This document shows positions 23,358 through 34,903 of a stretch of DNA of 64,000 nt, one piece after another. Position 1 is the stretch's first letter, and each line of letters starts with the position of its first letter. Position numbers and translations under genes: made by a program. This stretch comes from Gnetum montanum (taxonomy: Eukaryota; Streptophyta; Gnetopsida; Gnetales; Gnetaceae): positions 664,821 through 728,820 of the forward strand of contig MNCI01002042.1 of NCBI GenBank assembly GCA_015680685.1. Direction: 5' to 3'. The notes beneath the pieces are model-generated. The model was not told where the DNA came from. It saw nothing but the letters and a program-made list of their open reading frames with translations, and made no database searches.

Positions 23358-23640
23358 AACATTTCATGCCTTAGTCACACTTAACGATACCAATCAAATT
23401 AACATAAGTAATGATTGGGAAGATAATGACAAGCAATATCATACCTAATTATCTGAAGCACTAGTCGTCACTCATTAGGGTGGAGTATCAACACAAGCCA
23501 TATGTGATAAGAGTTACATATACAAAGTCAACATCCTAAATTTAGAAAGTTATGACTTGAGAAATAAACACTTTACCATCATTCAAAATTATAATCCTTG
23601 TCTCGAGGATAGAGATTTAGATCTCTCACTATTATTTTTA

Positions 23641-24220
23641 GTTATGTATGTTTTCTAGTTAAAAGTTCCTATATGGAAAGGTGCAAATTTTTGCATGATT
23701 ACCATGTGAATTGAATTTTTAAGCCATGTCATAATCGAAAATGATGCATATGCCAATTAGCATGGGCCATGGCTATTTGCCCACTTTAAATATTAGGAAT
23801 ATGTCATGACCACAAAGCTACAACATGTGATTGGCCCTCAATATATTTTTGAGCTCATGATTTTTAAAAATTAATGTCATATATGTCAAAATAGGCAACC
23901 GAGGATAAATTGCGTAGACCTCCTAAAAGATAAGGAATTGTCTTTTAATCTTTATATCTCTAGAATCCTTAGAAAATTTTCTACAACTTAAATAAAAAGA
24001 AATACTCAAAGATATAACAAAAAATAGAAGTCACAAGTTATTCTTTCTTTGTTAGCTAGAAAAGCACAAGATTTGATGGTGGAAATTTATTAGTTCAAAT
24101 CTCTTAAATAGTAATTGATCTTAAGTTGAACTTTTACATACATAATCCCTTAAATATCAACTTTTAGATCCAATAAGAAGAAATGAAAAATATTTATAAA
24201 TGACCAAAATACAAGTAAAT
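23641..24220. other. Unassigned AT-rich DNA
   Basis: No coding frame, repeat or RNA gene is recognisable here. Confidence 0.5.
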
Positions 24221-24746
24221 TGTTAGAGATGTGAAGAAAAAATCTATAGTTAACTTGTGTTGAACTTCACTTTTACCTTATTTAGTTTTAGAATTTTCTA
24301 AAATATGAAAAAAAGAGTTAAGATATCTAAAACTTCTTGTAAAAGAAAAGGTGATGACATGTGTGAGCTAATTATTAATTGTTTTCATTATTTTAACCGT
24401 AGATCTATAACTATTTAAATCCATCTTGGGTTGTTTATGGTGAGTGAGTTGATCTATAACTATTTAAATCCTTCTTGGGTTGTTTATGGTGAGTGAGTTG
24501 AGAGTGTGGTCTCCTGTGTAAGGGTTGTTGTGTGGAAACAATTGACTTGTGATCTTTCTAAACATCTTTGTGTATCTCTGTAGTTTTGAAAATGTTGTAA
24601 AAGTTGCTAAGTTGCTTTCATGTTTATCTCCCTTGTTTCTCTCTCACTCCATTCTGCAAGCTATTTTTCTCTGTTGTTGTTATGTTATTTTTGTGCCAAT
24701 AATATTTGTGAATAACAATTTTTGCACAACGCATAATTTGTAAACA
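24221..24746 (+). repeat. 5' LTR of the small Copia element
   Basis: 526 bp, 53 longer than the right LTR mainly because of an internal 49-bp tandem duplication (24402-24450 and 24451-24499, GATCTATAACTATTTAAATC to GTGAGTGAGTT). Confidence 0.9.
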
Positions 24747-24748
24747 AG

Positions 24749-24760
24749 TGGTATCAGAGC
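24749..24760 (+). other. Primer binding site, initiator-Met tRNA
   Basis: TGGTATCAGAGC, two bases after the LTR end. This is the perfect 12-base complement of the plant initiator tRNA-Met 3' end, as used by Copia elements. Confidence 0.92.
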
Positions 24761-24963
24761 AAGGTTGAATGAGGTTAAGTTGTGCAATGTTTGTTATTGG
24801 TAGAGCACAAAAGGTTTTATAGGGTGGTTTGGATTATTTCTAAATTGTTTTTTTTTTTTCAGTGTAGATTCTTTTAGTGGGAGTTGTGTGTACAAGATAA
24901 CAAAATTGTCTCATTTTTGTTCTTATTGATGGATGAAACAAATGAAAAGAAAAGAGACCAGAA

Positions 24964-25005
24964 TGCTAGCATTGTCATGACATTGGACATGTGAAAAGGG
25001 ATTGC
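24964..25005 (+). pseudogene. Relic gag zinc knuckle in the small Copia element
   Basis: The codons read C-stop-H-C-H-D-I-G-H-V-K-R-D-C, a complete CX2CX4HX4C knuckle with a TAG in it. This is the only gag remnant and shows the element descends from a coding Copia element by internal deletion. Confidence 0.75.
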
Positions 25006-25354
25006 TTTGTTTTGAGACATGATGATGTTGTCTCTTAGATTTGTTGCTATTGAAGAGACATTTTATTATGTGAGAGTGTGAGCTGCATGTCTCTTTTGCT
25101 TTGTTCAAGTTTTGTGTTAGCATGTGTTATGGTTTTTTGGGATAGTATTTGGTAACGTTGGTGTCATGCTATCTCATGTTGTTTTAGCTTGAGAAGGCTT
25201 GGTCTGTTAGGATGTTTCATGTAGGGATGCTCCTCAAATGGTTGTGTGTGCACTTGTGATTTTTTGCATGTTGTGAAGGCATGGAGTATTGATTGATGAA
25301 GTTGTCCCAGCTTGTTTTTCATCAGTCTGAGTGAGTTTTCTTCAAGTGGGAGAT

Positions 25355-25827
25355 TGTTAGAGATGTGAAGACAAAATCTATAGTTAACTTGTGTTGACTT
25401 CACTTTATCTTATTTAGTTTTAGAATTTTCTAAAATATGAAAAGAAGAGTTAAGATATCTAAAACTTCTTGTAAAAGAAAAAGTGAAGATATGCCTAAGC
25501 TAATTATTGGTTGTTTCCATTATTTTAACCCTAGATCTGGCTATTTAAATCCATCTTGGGTTGTTTATGGTGAGTGAGTTGAGAGTGTGGTCTCTTGTGT
25601 AAGGGTTGCTATGTGGAAACAACTAACTTGTGATCTTTCTAAACATCTTTGTGTATCTCTATGGTTTTGAAGATGTTGTAAAAGTTGCTAAGTTGCTTTC
25701 CTGTTTATCTCCCTTGTTTCTCTCTTACTCCATTCTTCAAGCTATTTTCCCCTATTGTTGTTATGTTATTTTTGTTCCAGTAATATTTGCAAATAACGAT
25801 TTTTGCACAATGCGTAATTTGTTAACA
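25355..25827 (+). repeat. 3' LTR of the small Copia element
   Basis: 473 bp, starts TGTTAGAG and ends GTTAACA, followed by TAAAT. Confidence 0.9.
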
Positions 25828-27897
25828 TAAATTACATAAAATCACTTTTTCTATCACAGTTTTAGGCAATAATAGAAAGTATGAATCTAGGACATCATAT
25901 TTCTCTTAATACAATAGATCTTTTCATACTCTTTTAATAGAAGATAGTTATGTATTGTAGCTTTGAAATGAAATAAGAATCACTTGAAAATATAAAATAA
26001 TAAGAGGGATATAATAGTTTTAGTGAATGACACACATTTGGGCTCTAATTTACTCAAAATACAACTTCAAGAGATGCAGACATTGATTTCAAATAATTAG
26101 ATTAATAGTGTGAAGATATAAGAATGAAAGAGCAATTATGATAAAATAAACATGATATATCTTCATACAAAATGGAAATATGAAGTGAGAAATTGTTTTG
26201 ATTGATGTAAAAGAAAGAATAAAAATTGAGATACTTGATATCAAATAAAAAATAGAAGAGAAAAATGATACTTAAAGAAAATGAAAGAGGACTTTAACTA
26301 TCTTTAGCTTGATGAGGCTTCTTCTTCACCATTCATCTCACTTGCTCAAGTAAGCTAAATGTCATTATATAATAGTTGATCCATCCACCTCATTGAATTG
26401 GATCATTTTACTTTTATTGAGTAGATTTATTTACTTTTAATGTAGAAGGATCATTTTACTTTAAAAATAAACAAAGAAAAGTTAGATTTAAATAAATGTA
26501 TCCCTAATAAACTCCTTGAATGCACAATGTTTGACTCCTTAATTATCTAGAAATTTCAAGAATTTTCTAACCACATTGTACCAAAATCCAAAACAAATGC
26601 AATTTTCTACTTACAAGGCCTATTGGAGACCATGCCACTAAGTAGTTCTTGAATTAATTTATAGAAGAGAGAGAGAAATAAAAATAAAATTATATTAAGA
26701 ATAATAAACATAGTACAGCTACATATCTCATCAATAACAAACACGATTAAAAAATGACAAAGAAAAGGAAAGGCCCAACGATTTTGGAAAGCCCTTGTAG
26801 GTTTTCATCCTTGCAACCAATCCTTAAAAACCTCCATTTTGGAGTATGAAAAAGATTAAGCTTTGACCTTGTTTAGAAGTGCCCTCGTAGATTTTCACTT
26901 CTTACTAAAAGCTTCTTTATTAATAGCCAAAAAGAGTAAAACAAAGACTAAAGAGATACTAGAGGCCAGCACTAAGACTTAAGCATAAGCTAAGAAAAGT
27001 TTCTAACACTATTGGGTCAAGATTCCATTAGCTGAAGAAGATTGAAACTTGCAAATTGAACAATGTTGACTTTTTGGAGCAAGAGACCAGAAGATTTCCA
27101 AGAGCAGTTCAATTTCAACTATTTTTATAACACAACTCCTATATATCTTAAAGCTAAAATCTAAATGTAACCAATTAGGATTCACTGAACCTATTACCAA
27201 TAAGCTACACTTTAGTTTTATACTCATTTACTTGTAATTATTTATTACCAAATTTCAGGATAAGCATGAATAATGAAAAAATGAACCATGAATGCTAAAA
27301 GGAAATACCTTCTTACAGCTATAGACATTTATATCACTAAATACCCATATGCCTGAAGAAGTTAAACATCATATTTGAACCATTCATGTACCTGTCAATA
27401 TTAAAGATTACGAGCACAGTTGGGGCTACATACAAATTTTCAGATATCCGATCTTTCAACACAATTGAAGTACACAGCTCCAAGGAGATGCATAAGGCAT
27501 AAGACACACATAACAGAAGAAGATAACATTGGACACATAAGATCCGCATATCAGACATTGCAGGCAAAACTGGCACATAGGCTTCCGCTCAAAAGAAACA
27601 AAAACAAGTAAGCAGAAGAGGTAAAATCCACAAACCTTGTGATAAATAAAACAAAAGGAAGTGGAATCACAATCTGAAATTAATGAATTTGGTCCTCCAA
27701 ACACAATTAAATAAAAAAAAAGAAAGTGATTATAAAGATTTAACCAGCTGTATTTTAGCCTTGGTAATATCAAATGGTCAGCTCGATTTATCTTAACAGG
27801 CAAAATTCTTCACTCTTAAATTATGATCAAAACCATTCAGCAACGAAACCTTTCCAGAGACCACATCAGAGTCCATCTTCAATTTATAGGAACATTG
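25828..27897. other. Intergenic AT-rich DNA downstream of the host gene
   Basis: No conserved frame, LTR end, primer site or RNA gene is recognisable. 27250-27897 probably includes the 3' untranslated region of the minus-strand host gene, but no convincing poly(A) signal can be singled out. Confidence 0.5.
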
Positions 27898-29267
27898 TCA
27901 CTTTCTGTCACTGGCACTCTTCGCATCATTTGGGACAGGTTGAATTCTCTGAATCGGATTTCGAACTAGTGTCTCCCCTCGCAAGGCTGCAACATATCTG
28001 TCATTAGTATCTTCCTTTCTTTGCAATTCACCAAGGTATTCCGCAAGCCACCTATTGTTGACTTTAGCCATCATCTACATAAAGAAATCTTCATTAGTAC
28101 AGCGTTACATGCAAAGCAATTATACATCAAGATCAAACTTATGTTATTTAAAAACAGAATTGATTGATGATTTTTTATTTTTTATTTTTTTCGAGCAAGG
28201 AACAATACGATGTCAAGCAGGATAACTGACTACAGCATAACATCCATGGGACTTCCAAATACACTTCAGGCAGAAATTTAAAATAAGTGTGATGAAACGG
28301 TGGGAACCGTCAGGATTGATCTAAAGTTTACTTTGTTTCAAACTACCATTAAACTCCCTGTAAACCATCCATAAACCTCTTGGACAAATATTGTACTTTA
28401 GATAAGAAATACAAGAAGTAGAAGCCCAGAGTTCCAAACAGAAACAAGGACAAGTGTTGCTGAAGCCTAGGGATTTTCCAACCACAATTTAATTTGTAAG
28501 GTATCTTAAATTCAATTAAAAGGATCATCACCTGGAGACTCGATGCCTATCCCACGAAGTAGGGTCCCTATAGAACCAATGGATGTATGAAAGCCTAACT
28601 TCTTCAAGTGGCTGCACCCAGGTTTGAACCCACCTCTTCTGACTTGAGAAACAAGCACCTTACCTTCACTCCAAACAATAAATATGATAAATTCAATTCA
28701 ATTATTTAAAAAAATCAAAGGATAAAGGACATTCCTATTCACCAGAAGGCTGTATACCACATCATGTTCCAATCTTGGAGCCCTCACTTGTTTCTCAAAT
28801 TATAAGACTTGGATTTGAGCCTGGACTGACCCTCCCAAAACCTTGCCTTCATAGGATAAGCACTGAGCCTCCAGGTGATGATCCTTAACCCTTTTTTTAG
28901 ACCATAAAATATGAAAACTATGTTGTCTTTTTAAGGAATGTCATGTTGATAACTGTGTGCAAGCCTACGACCAATTTACAGTGGCTGCAGTGATACATGC
29001 TTGTAGATCCACTTTTCATGGTTCTCCTTAAGTTCTTCATGTTTGTTATTCAAATACTAAAAATTTTTTGTAACAGTACCTTGTAGCAAGTCTTGCATCA
29101 AGAAAGTGCAAGATCAGGGAAACAATGCAAATATTCTATATAGGAGATCAAGAGAACCTCATCATTCTCAAGAAAAACATTGTTCATGTTCAAAACTTTG
29201 ATGAATCTTTCAATTACCTCCAAACACAATGATTCTTAGCTGGAATTGAAGTTGAGGGTAAAACAAA

Positions 29268-29308
<41 letters not shown>

Positions 29309-32300
29309 TCCAAAATAGCATAATCTCAATAGGCTGTTAATCATTGCAAGGATTTCTTCAAAAGTTTTTATGTCTACCTCTGCAAGTATTTGTTTGACCT
29401 AGACTTGATTTTGCAGATTCTGGAACTCAATTTTTCCCGGTCACAACTACCATGGCAAGCACTGTTTAGCACCATTTATCACGAAAAGGTTTACACCTAT
29501 AACACAACTAAGAACACTCCTGACATGTTGATCTGTCATTTGAAAATTGAACCAGCAACTCATCCAAAAAATCATTGGGAACGAACTTGGAGAGACTTGT
29601 TGATATGTAAGAAAAAATTATAAAAACGAAGAGCTTGAAACTTGGTGTCGCTCTTTCAACCAAGATGCAACAAGCGAGTCTGTTGGATCATCTTGCTTCA
29701 ATATTCTATTGGATCATAAGGTATCAATTCTTGGATAGAGTTCTAAGAGAATTTGACATGTAACATTGGCAATTTCATGCGTTGGCAATCAAATCATTGC
29801 TCTGGCAACACAGTCAACAACACGACCTAAAACCAAATGATGACGCTTAGGCTGCTTCCAGCAGCAACAAGTCCTAGATATGAAAAACAATGATCAGAAT
29901 AATGTCTTCAGTATAGCCGACCAATCCCTACTCTGAAAGCATGAAAAAGAGAAGGCTTTCAATACTTATATTGGCATCCTCTTGACCAATTTAATAGACA
30001 GAAAACACACCGTTCTAATATATTGCTAATCAAGGAAAACAGACAGTAGAGGGCTACAGATACCCCATGACATATAGCCCCCACAAAACTTTTATATGAT
30101 TTAAAGTAGAACTTTTATTACTCACCACTACCTTACAATCGAACCCATAACTTGGGGCTTCCAAATCAAGAGTCTTATCACTAAGCTAACACCTCATTGT
30201 TATTCTGAACTTGGTGCTTCAATACTTAACAAGTAAAATAAAGTATAAGAAAATATTATAATGATAAGGTAGAATATGTTAAAAGATTAAATGGTACAAC
30301 CAAGAATCATATAGAAATTAGGTCCAATCAAAGATGCAATGAATTGTTAGGGCCCATCCACAATAATAAATTTGGCAATCGGAAACAAATATTAGCACAA
30401 TGGATTGGTTCAATCTGAAGTCATAACAGAAAGTCAAGGAACTGCAAGTAATTCTTGAGGCGTTACCAAACTGGAACAAATGCTCAAGCAATCAATTCCA
30501 TTAACTTTCATTTCAATTTATACATGTGGTTGCTTACAGTTAACCCACGGTTTTCTGAACCTGGACATATTCTCCTATTGCCTAGAAACTTCTAGAACAG
30601 CCTAATGGCTAAGAATGTTGGTGTTGCTATCTGTTCCAACAATCAACCCTTCAATTCCAACTCAATGACAACATGAGGGACAAATTCAAGAATACAGTTT
30701 CTTAATCCAGATTTATCAAAATGTCCACTATATAATTTCATGCTACATTGGACAAATACATGCACAATAAAACATCCTAGCAATGGGCTTGAGGAAAATT
30801 CCATTATTCAATAAAACTAGGAAACAAACTTGCAAAAAACTAACAACAAACCCACAGGAACAGCCCATCCTATCCTACAAAATAGCATCAATACCGCAAG
30901 AACAATTTATCCTACAAAATAGCAACAATGCCACAAGAACAATTTATCCTACAAAACAAGAATAAACCCGCAAGAACCCATCCTACGTAAATAGCAACAC
31001 ACTCTCAAGAATAATCTATCTTGTGAAACAACAATAAAGCTGCAAGAAAAACTCATTTTCCAAAAATAGCAATGAACTTATAAAAACAATTGGTCCTGAA
31101 AAATAACAATAAACCTACAACAGAAACTCATTTTGCAAAAACAGCAATGAACACCTTGCAAAAACAATTCATTTTACAAAGACAACAATGAACCCTGCCA
31201 AAACAATTCATCCTACAAAATCATGAATCTCACCAATCCAACCATAGATCCTTCTAATCTATAATGAGCAGGAACTACTAGTATGGTTTTCAACTACACT
31301 TGGCCACAAAGCCATCATAACTAGCTAGAGCCACCAATGTCATTTGTTATCCTCAATATCAAAATACACTCTTCTCCTTCATTATCTATGTTGTTGTCAC
31401 TATCGATAACTTCTGCAATTGTTGCCACACTACATAAACCTATGGTGCCACTAGCTTCACCATCATGTTTTAGTACTCCTATAGCTCCTAGCAAATCCTA
31501 TCACAATCATTACTTAGCAGTAGGATTTCAGAATAGATGCATTAAAACGCTTGAATTTCTATTGCCCTGATTGTTGATCTGCTTTACTTGATAAATGCCT
31601 TCCTTGGTAGATCTAAAGATAATGCTTTCAATTATATCATCATTGTGTCCATCACACACATCACATTCATATATCACCTTGCCACTATATATGAGCGTGT
31701 TATTTAACAGTATGAAACAACTCTTCGTAGCAAACCCATGCAGACCACTAATGAAGTTGCCCTTTGTATGCGTGCACCTTGCACCATCTCAAATCTGATG
31801 AATTGATAACCAAATTTGTGACTAGCATTCTTTTTTCTTACAACAATGCTCATGCCCTCATCACCAATATTGATTCATGCAAATTCTAATACCATTGTTA
31901 GGAACTATCAACAATAACAAATTTGGAAGTCAGAAACAAATATTAGCAAAACAAATTAATGCAACAAAAACAAAACTCATCAAATATCTAAAGCCATAAC
32001 ATAACATAAAGGAAATAAAAATAAAACCCCAACCCTTAACAAAACAGGGCAACTACTCAAGCAATCAATTCCATTACCTTTCCTCTCATTTTATACATGT
32101 AGTTGCTTACAAGCTAACCCAAGGTTCATTAAATGATATGTTATGAATTTGATTGCCTCGAATGGCTATAATTATGTCAAGGTGTATGACTTATTGGTTA
32201 AGGCATATGGCTTGCATTCTACAAGTCACATGTTCAATCTCAATAGGCTGCTGCTGAGATCTACAAGCATTATGCAAAAGATTGTTGAAACTGAACTGAT

Positions 32301-34408
32301 TCAATGAATCAATAGAGTCTCAGTTTCGGTTTTAGTATTGAACCTGGACAGATTCTCCAATCACCTAAGAACTTCTAAAACAAGGTAGTTGCTGAGAATG
32401 TTGACATTGCTACTTACTGTAACATGAATAAATTCTTGAAGAAACAAAGCTTCCTTATTGAAACATGATTTGGGAATAAATTCAACATTTGAATACAGTC
32501 AATGGAGAATTGTGGTTAAGATGATGGTCCATCTAACCTTTGTTAGCATTTCAGTACTTGACACCAGTTTAACTACCCAGATTAGTAATTAATAGTCCAT
32601 TGGAAAACACAAAGACTACCTCTATAAAAATCAAAATTATTCACCATGGCTGGAGATACACATCCTGATTTCCGTGTGACTGTTACATGATTCTCATTAA
32701 ACAACTTCATCCAATTAATGTAATGTGGTTCCTAATTACATCATGAATTCACTACATTGAGGTTAAGCTTAATGATATTGTCAATGTCTAATAGAATACA
32801 CTTCATCAGTTGTTTATAAGGCTCTGGGTAAGTTAGAAAGGAAAAAACAATCAATATATTTTGTGAACAGTGGACAAGGTGGAGATCATTGAATTCTGAC
32901 AAATTTGATGTCATGAATGGTCAGCTTTTATCTATGTGATGTGAACAATAAAGTCGTATCATTATCATCAATTCCTCAAAAGCAACCAATTATGTGCAGA
33001 CCAAATTATGTTTAAGAACTGTCATGTAATGGACGGTTTAATGTTGAGCTTCCTGAGATACGTCATCTGTTGGTTATAAATCCTTCAATCAGTGTTAGGG
33101 ACAAGAATCCCTCAATGATGAGTTTTAAACCTTGTTAGGTACAAAGCATAAATAGTTTCCTGCTCTCAAATACCAAACATGAGTAACAAATACAAATACC
33201 AGTGTAAACATGAGTAACAAATACAAATACCGGTGAACACTGGTTGTGTATCCGTAACAATAAGAAAGTTGGTAGTCTTATGACATAGAATCAGACTCAT
33301 TTTAGACCATTTTTACCAAGATATAAACCAGCATCCACTGAAGATATTAGTTTTACTCTAGATTTATAGTTCCTCCGAAACAAGGATGCTTTTTCATCTT
33401 TGGGAAAAAGTCAAAAACATTTTTTTAACAAAGAGGCCTAGAAAGCTAACAATATCTCAAAGAATGAAAAAGAATGCACTTAGCCAAACTGTTTAAAGAA
33501 ACATAAAATGTTTTGTCTAGCTATTTGACCTGTAAAATATCTATTGTTGGAAATGTTTTTCATTTGGTGAACTTGCTCATCCTATTTGGGAAGCACGCAG
33601 TCAAGAGGTTTTAAAATTTTTATTTCTCATTAAAAGTAAAATTCACCAGTATGCTTATAAGATGTTTGCACTAGGACAGCTGCGAATAACATCTAAACTA
33701 TGATTTGGACCCTGATACCAACGAGATTTCTTTTTTCTTTTTACTTTTCTTTAAACATGTTCGATTTTCTCTGTTCTTAAAAAACACAGGTAAAATTTTC
33801 ATCTCAAAAATTTGCCGCCTGTCATGGAAGGCGAACTGGAGTCGATTTCGCCAACGGTGATTTCCATTCAAAAAAGTTGTAAATTTCTCAAATACGTTGG
33901 TTAATGCAATTCGCCAGAATCAATAAGAAATTCAGCCTAGAAGACCCTGATTGGGTGAAGGAACCTAATGAAGATTATGAAGAAATCGCCAAACAAAGAA
34001 AGTATGGCTCTATGAAATCATCTGCACTAGCTTTAAAACGCGAATAGGCAAACAAGTATGTGAGAAATACAATCGAGAGAGAAACATGAAAAAACGCAGT
34101 ATCAATTGTGCATCTCGGCTTCGGAACATCTATGTTAAGGAGGATGTCAACTTTTTGGGGAATTGGAAATGTATCGAATTCATTTTGATAATCTGCAAAA
34201 GTACTACCCGGGAATCCTCAGTAGTGGTTTCGCGAAGATGGGATTCAACTTGGTGGCTGTTGACGTTGGTGGCCTGCATAACACAGTAACCCACGACGCC
34301 TGGAACAACGCCGCAGACGGTGGCAAATGTATAGAAAAAGGTCTTAGATTCTCTGCATGATCTCACTATCCATCTCCATGCTGCGCTCTTCTCGTACAGA
34401 AACGCCAT
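27898..34408 (-). CDS. Host gene, two exons, 125-residue putative membrane-anchored protein
   Basis: Exon 1 is 34208-34408 (67 codons) and exon 2 is 27898-28074 (58 codons plus TGA), with an intron of 6,133 bases. The donor is CCCGG/GTAGTA, the acceptor TTTCTTTATGTAG/ATGATG, and codon phase is 0 on both sides. The start has a good context (GGAGAATGGCG). Exon 1 begins MAFLYEKSAAWRW and has one hydrophobic segment, about residues 24-46 (FFYTFATVCGVVPGVVGY). Exon 2 is hydrophilic, with WLAEYLGELQRKEDTNDRYV and GETLVRNP. No stops or frameshifts, unlike every neighbour. The sequence feels like a conserved plant small-protein family, but I cannot name it or its function. The host gene may still be active, because the intron insertions leave both splice sites intact. 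Confidence 0.75.
28560..28682 (-). repeat. tRNA-derived SINE fragment
   Basis: On the minus strand a B-box-like GGGTTCAAACCT (28620-28633) lies about 30 bases after an A-box-like GGAGTGAAGGTAAGGTG (28654-28672), the spacing of a pol III promoter. It lies in the host gene intron. A similar but weaker pair may exist at 28770-28880. Confidence 0.4.
28683..29270. other. Intron sequence of the host gene
   Basis: Apart from the doubtful SINE-like block at 28770-28880 no feature is seen; the same holds for 28075-28559 and 29309-30114. Confidence 0.5.
29271..29308. repeat. (AT)19 microsatellite
   Basis: 38 bases of perfect AT dinucleotides in the host gene intron. Confidence 0.95.
30112..30205 (-). 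repeat. tRNA-derived SINE fragment, well-kept promoter boxes
   Basis: On the minus strand the A box TTAGCTTAGTGATAAG (about 30177-30193) is followed about 30 bases on by the B box GGGTTCGATTGT (30136-30147). These are near-consensus pol III boxes. It is too divergent from a folded tRNA to be a tRNA gene. Confidence 0.55.
30855..31225. repeat. 37-bp degenerate minisatellite inside the Copia derivative
   Basis: About ten units of the type AACAATTTATCCTACAAAAT plus AGCAACAATGCCACAAG. The first two are almost identical and later ones are diverged. It translates to an apparent repeat peptide in one frame by chance. Confidence 0.75.
32127..32336 (+). repeat. SINE-like insertion in the right LTR of the Copia derivative
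   Basis: About 210 bases are present here but absent from the matching point of the other LTR (30545-30560), so the left LTR is a natural empty site. The insert holds TATGACTTATTGGTTAAGGC (A-box-like, about 32184) and ATGTTCAATCTC (B-box-like, about 32229), suggesting a tRNA-derived SINE. End duplications are blurred. Confidence 0.5.
32430..33823. other. Intron sequence of the host gene, no feature seen
   Basis: AT-rich and without long frames. A direct repeat of about 25 bases (ATGAGTAACAAATACAAATACC) occurs twice at 33178-33232. Confidence 0.5.
33824..34047 (+). pseudogene. Possible small plus-strand coding remnant in the host gene intron
   Basis: Two overlapping frames joined by TAATG: 33824-33904 (26 codons, begins MEGELESISPTV) and 33904-34047 (47 codons, contains SLEDPDWVKEPNEDYEEIA). 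The second has the charged, codon-like composition of real protein, in contrast to the flanking AT-rich DNA. No family is recognised. It could be a gene fragment, an alternative exon, or chance. Confidence 0.25.
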
Positions 34409-34903
34409 TCTCCACGAGCTCCTTCTAGATGCCGCTGCAACCTTTCCAGCCTCCCTGCTGCAGCTATAGTTTGTATCATGTGCCTGAAAAATAAAATATT
34501 AATAATAAGCGAAAATTTTCAGATATCTGCTATGCTTAATCATAGTAATGTGCTTAGTCATAGTAATACACAAGTACCATCTCATATAACTGATAGGGAT
34601 AACAAGAAAGGAAAGACCTAACGTATTTGGGATGCTTACTCAAGATTTTGTCTTTACAATCAAGTGAATAATAAAAGAAAGAAGCAACTTTTCAGGAATT
34701 CACTTTCACGAAACAAATGAAGCACATGATAAAAAAAGAGAGAGAGAGAGCTCCTTTGTAGACAATTATATTGCATAAGGTTACTTGCATTGGAGTTTCT
34801 ATCGTTCATAAATCTGAACCAATGTTGCAAAAGATGAATCAACTAATTAAATCTTTGAAGCTTAGGATATAATTTGGAAATGAACAAGGTAGAAGATCAT
34901 TGA
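34409..34903. other. 5' flank of the host gene
   Basis: Presumed promoter and leader of the minus-strand gene. It holds a short (GA)n at 34737-34750 and no clear TATA box at a fixed distance. Nothing else is supportable. Confidence 0.4.

Larger units (their letters stand above)
22380..23640 (+). repeat. Decayed LTR (probably solo, Athila-like family D)
   Basis: Has the same architecture as the other LTRs here: a repeated word block (TTGATGCATCCTTGG), a TATA box (CCTATATAAATATG), a GCTCTTGTAGTTTC block, then a TAGTATGCTC and GGTGGAGTATCAAC region corresponding to U5. No adjoining coding region or primer site was seen, and the ends are not sharp. A related LTR piece lies at 48752-49096. Confidence 0.5.
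24221..25827 (+). mobile_element. Complete non-autonomous Copia-type element, 1,607 bp
   Basis: LTRs 24221-24746 and 25355-25827 (TGTTAGAG to TTAACA/TAAACA) are flanked by a perfect 5-bp duplication TAAAT (24216-24220 and 25828-25832). A perfect 12-base initiator-Met primer site follows the left LTR and a purine tract (AAGTGGGAGA) precedes the right one. The internal region is only 608 bp and encodes no polymerase, so mobility would have depended on an autonomous Copia partner. It retains one relic of gag, a zinc knuckle. Confidence 0.9.
30345..32424 (-). mobile_element. Complete non-autonomous Copia-type element, 2,080 bp, in the host gene intron
   Basis: LTRs 30345-30641 and 31896-32424 start TGTTAG(G) and end AACA, flanked by a perfect duplication TGAAT (30340-30344 and 32425-32429). 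On the minus strand, one base inside the right LTR lies TGGTATTAGAAT (31883-31894), 9 of 12 bases of the initiator-Met primer site. A purine tract GGAATTGAAGGG sits inside the left LTR, so the element reads on the minus strand, the same direction as the host gene. The 1,254-bp internal region encodes no recognisable protein and contains a minisatellite. The right LTR is longer because of an inserted SINE-like segment. Confidence 0.8.

Noticed and set aside
30112-30205. tRNA gene
   Set aside because: A and B boxes are present but no cloverleaf acceptor or anticodon stem can be drawn, so a SINE relic is more likely.
30783-30965. Frame with repeated NNATRTIYP-like peptide
   Set aside because: It is a translation of the 37-bp minisatellite; the period is not a multiple of three, so it cannot encode a uniform peptide repeat.
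34163-34360. Plus-strand 65-codon frame opposite exon 1 of the host gene
   Set aside because: It lies opposite a well-supported exon and has no domain of its own; treated as a shadow.
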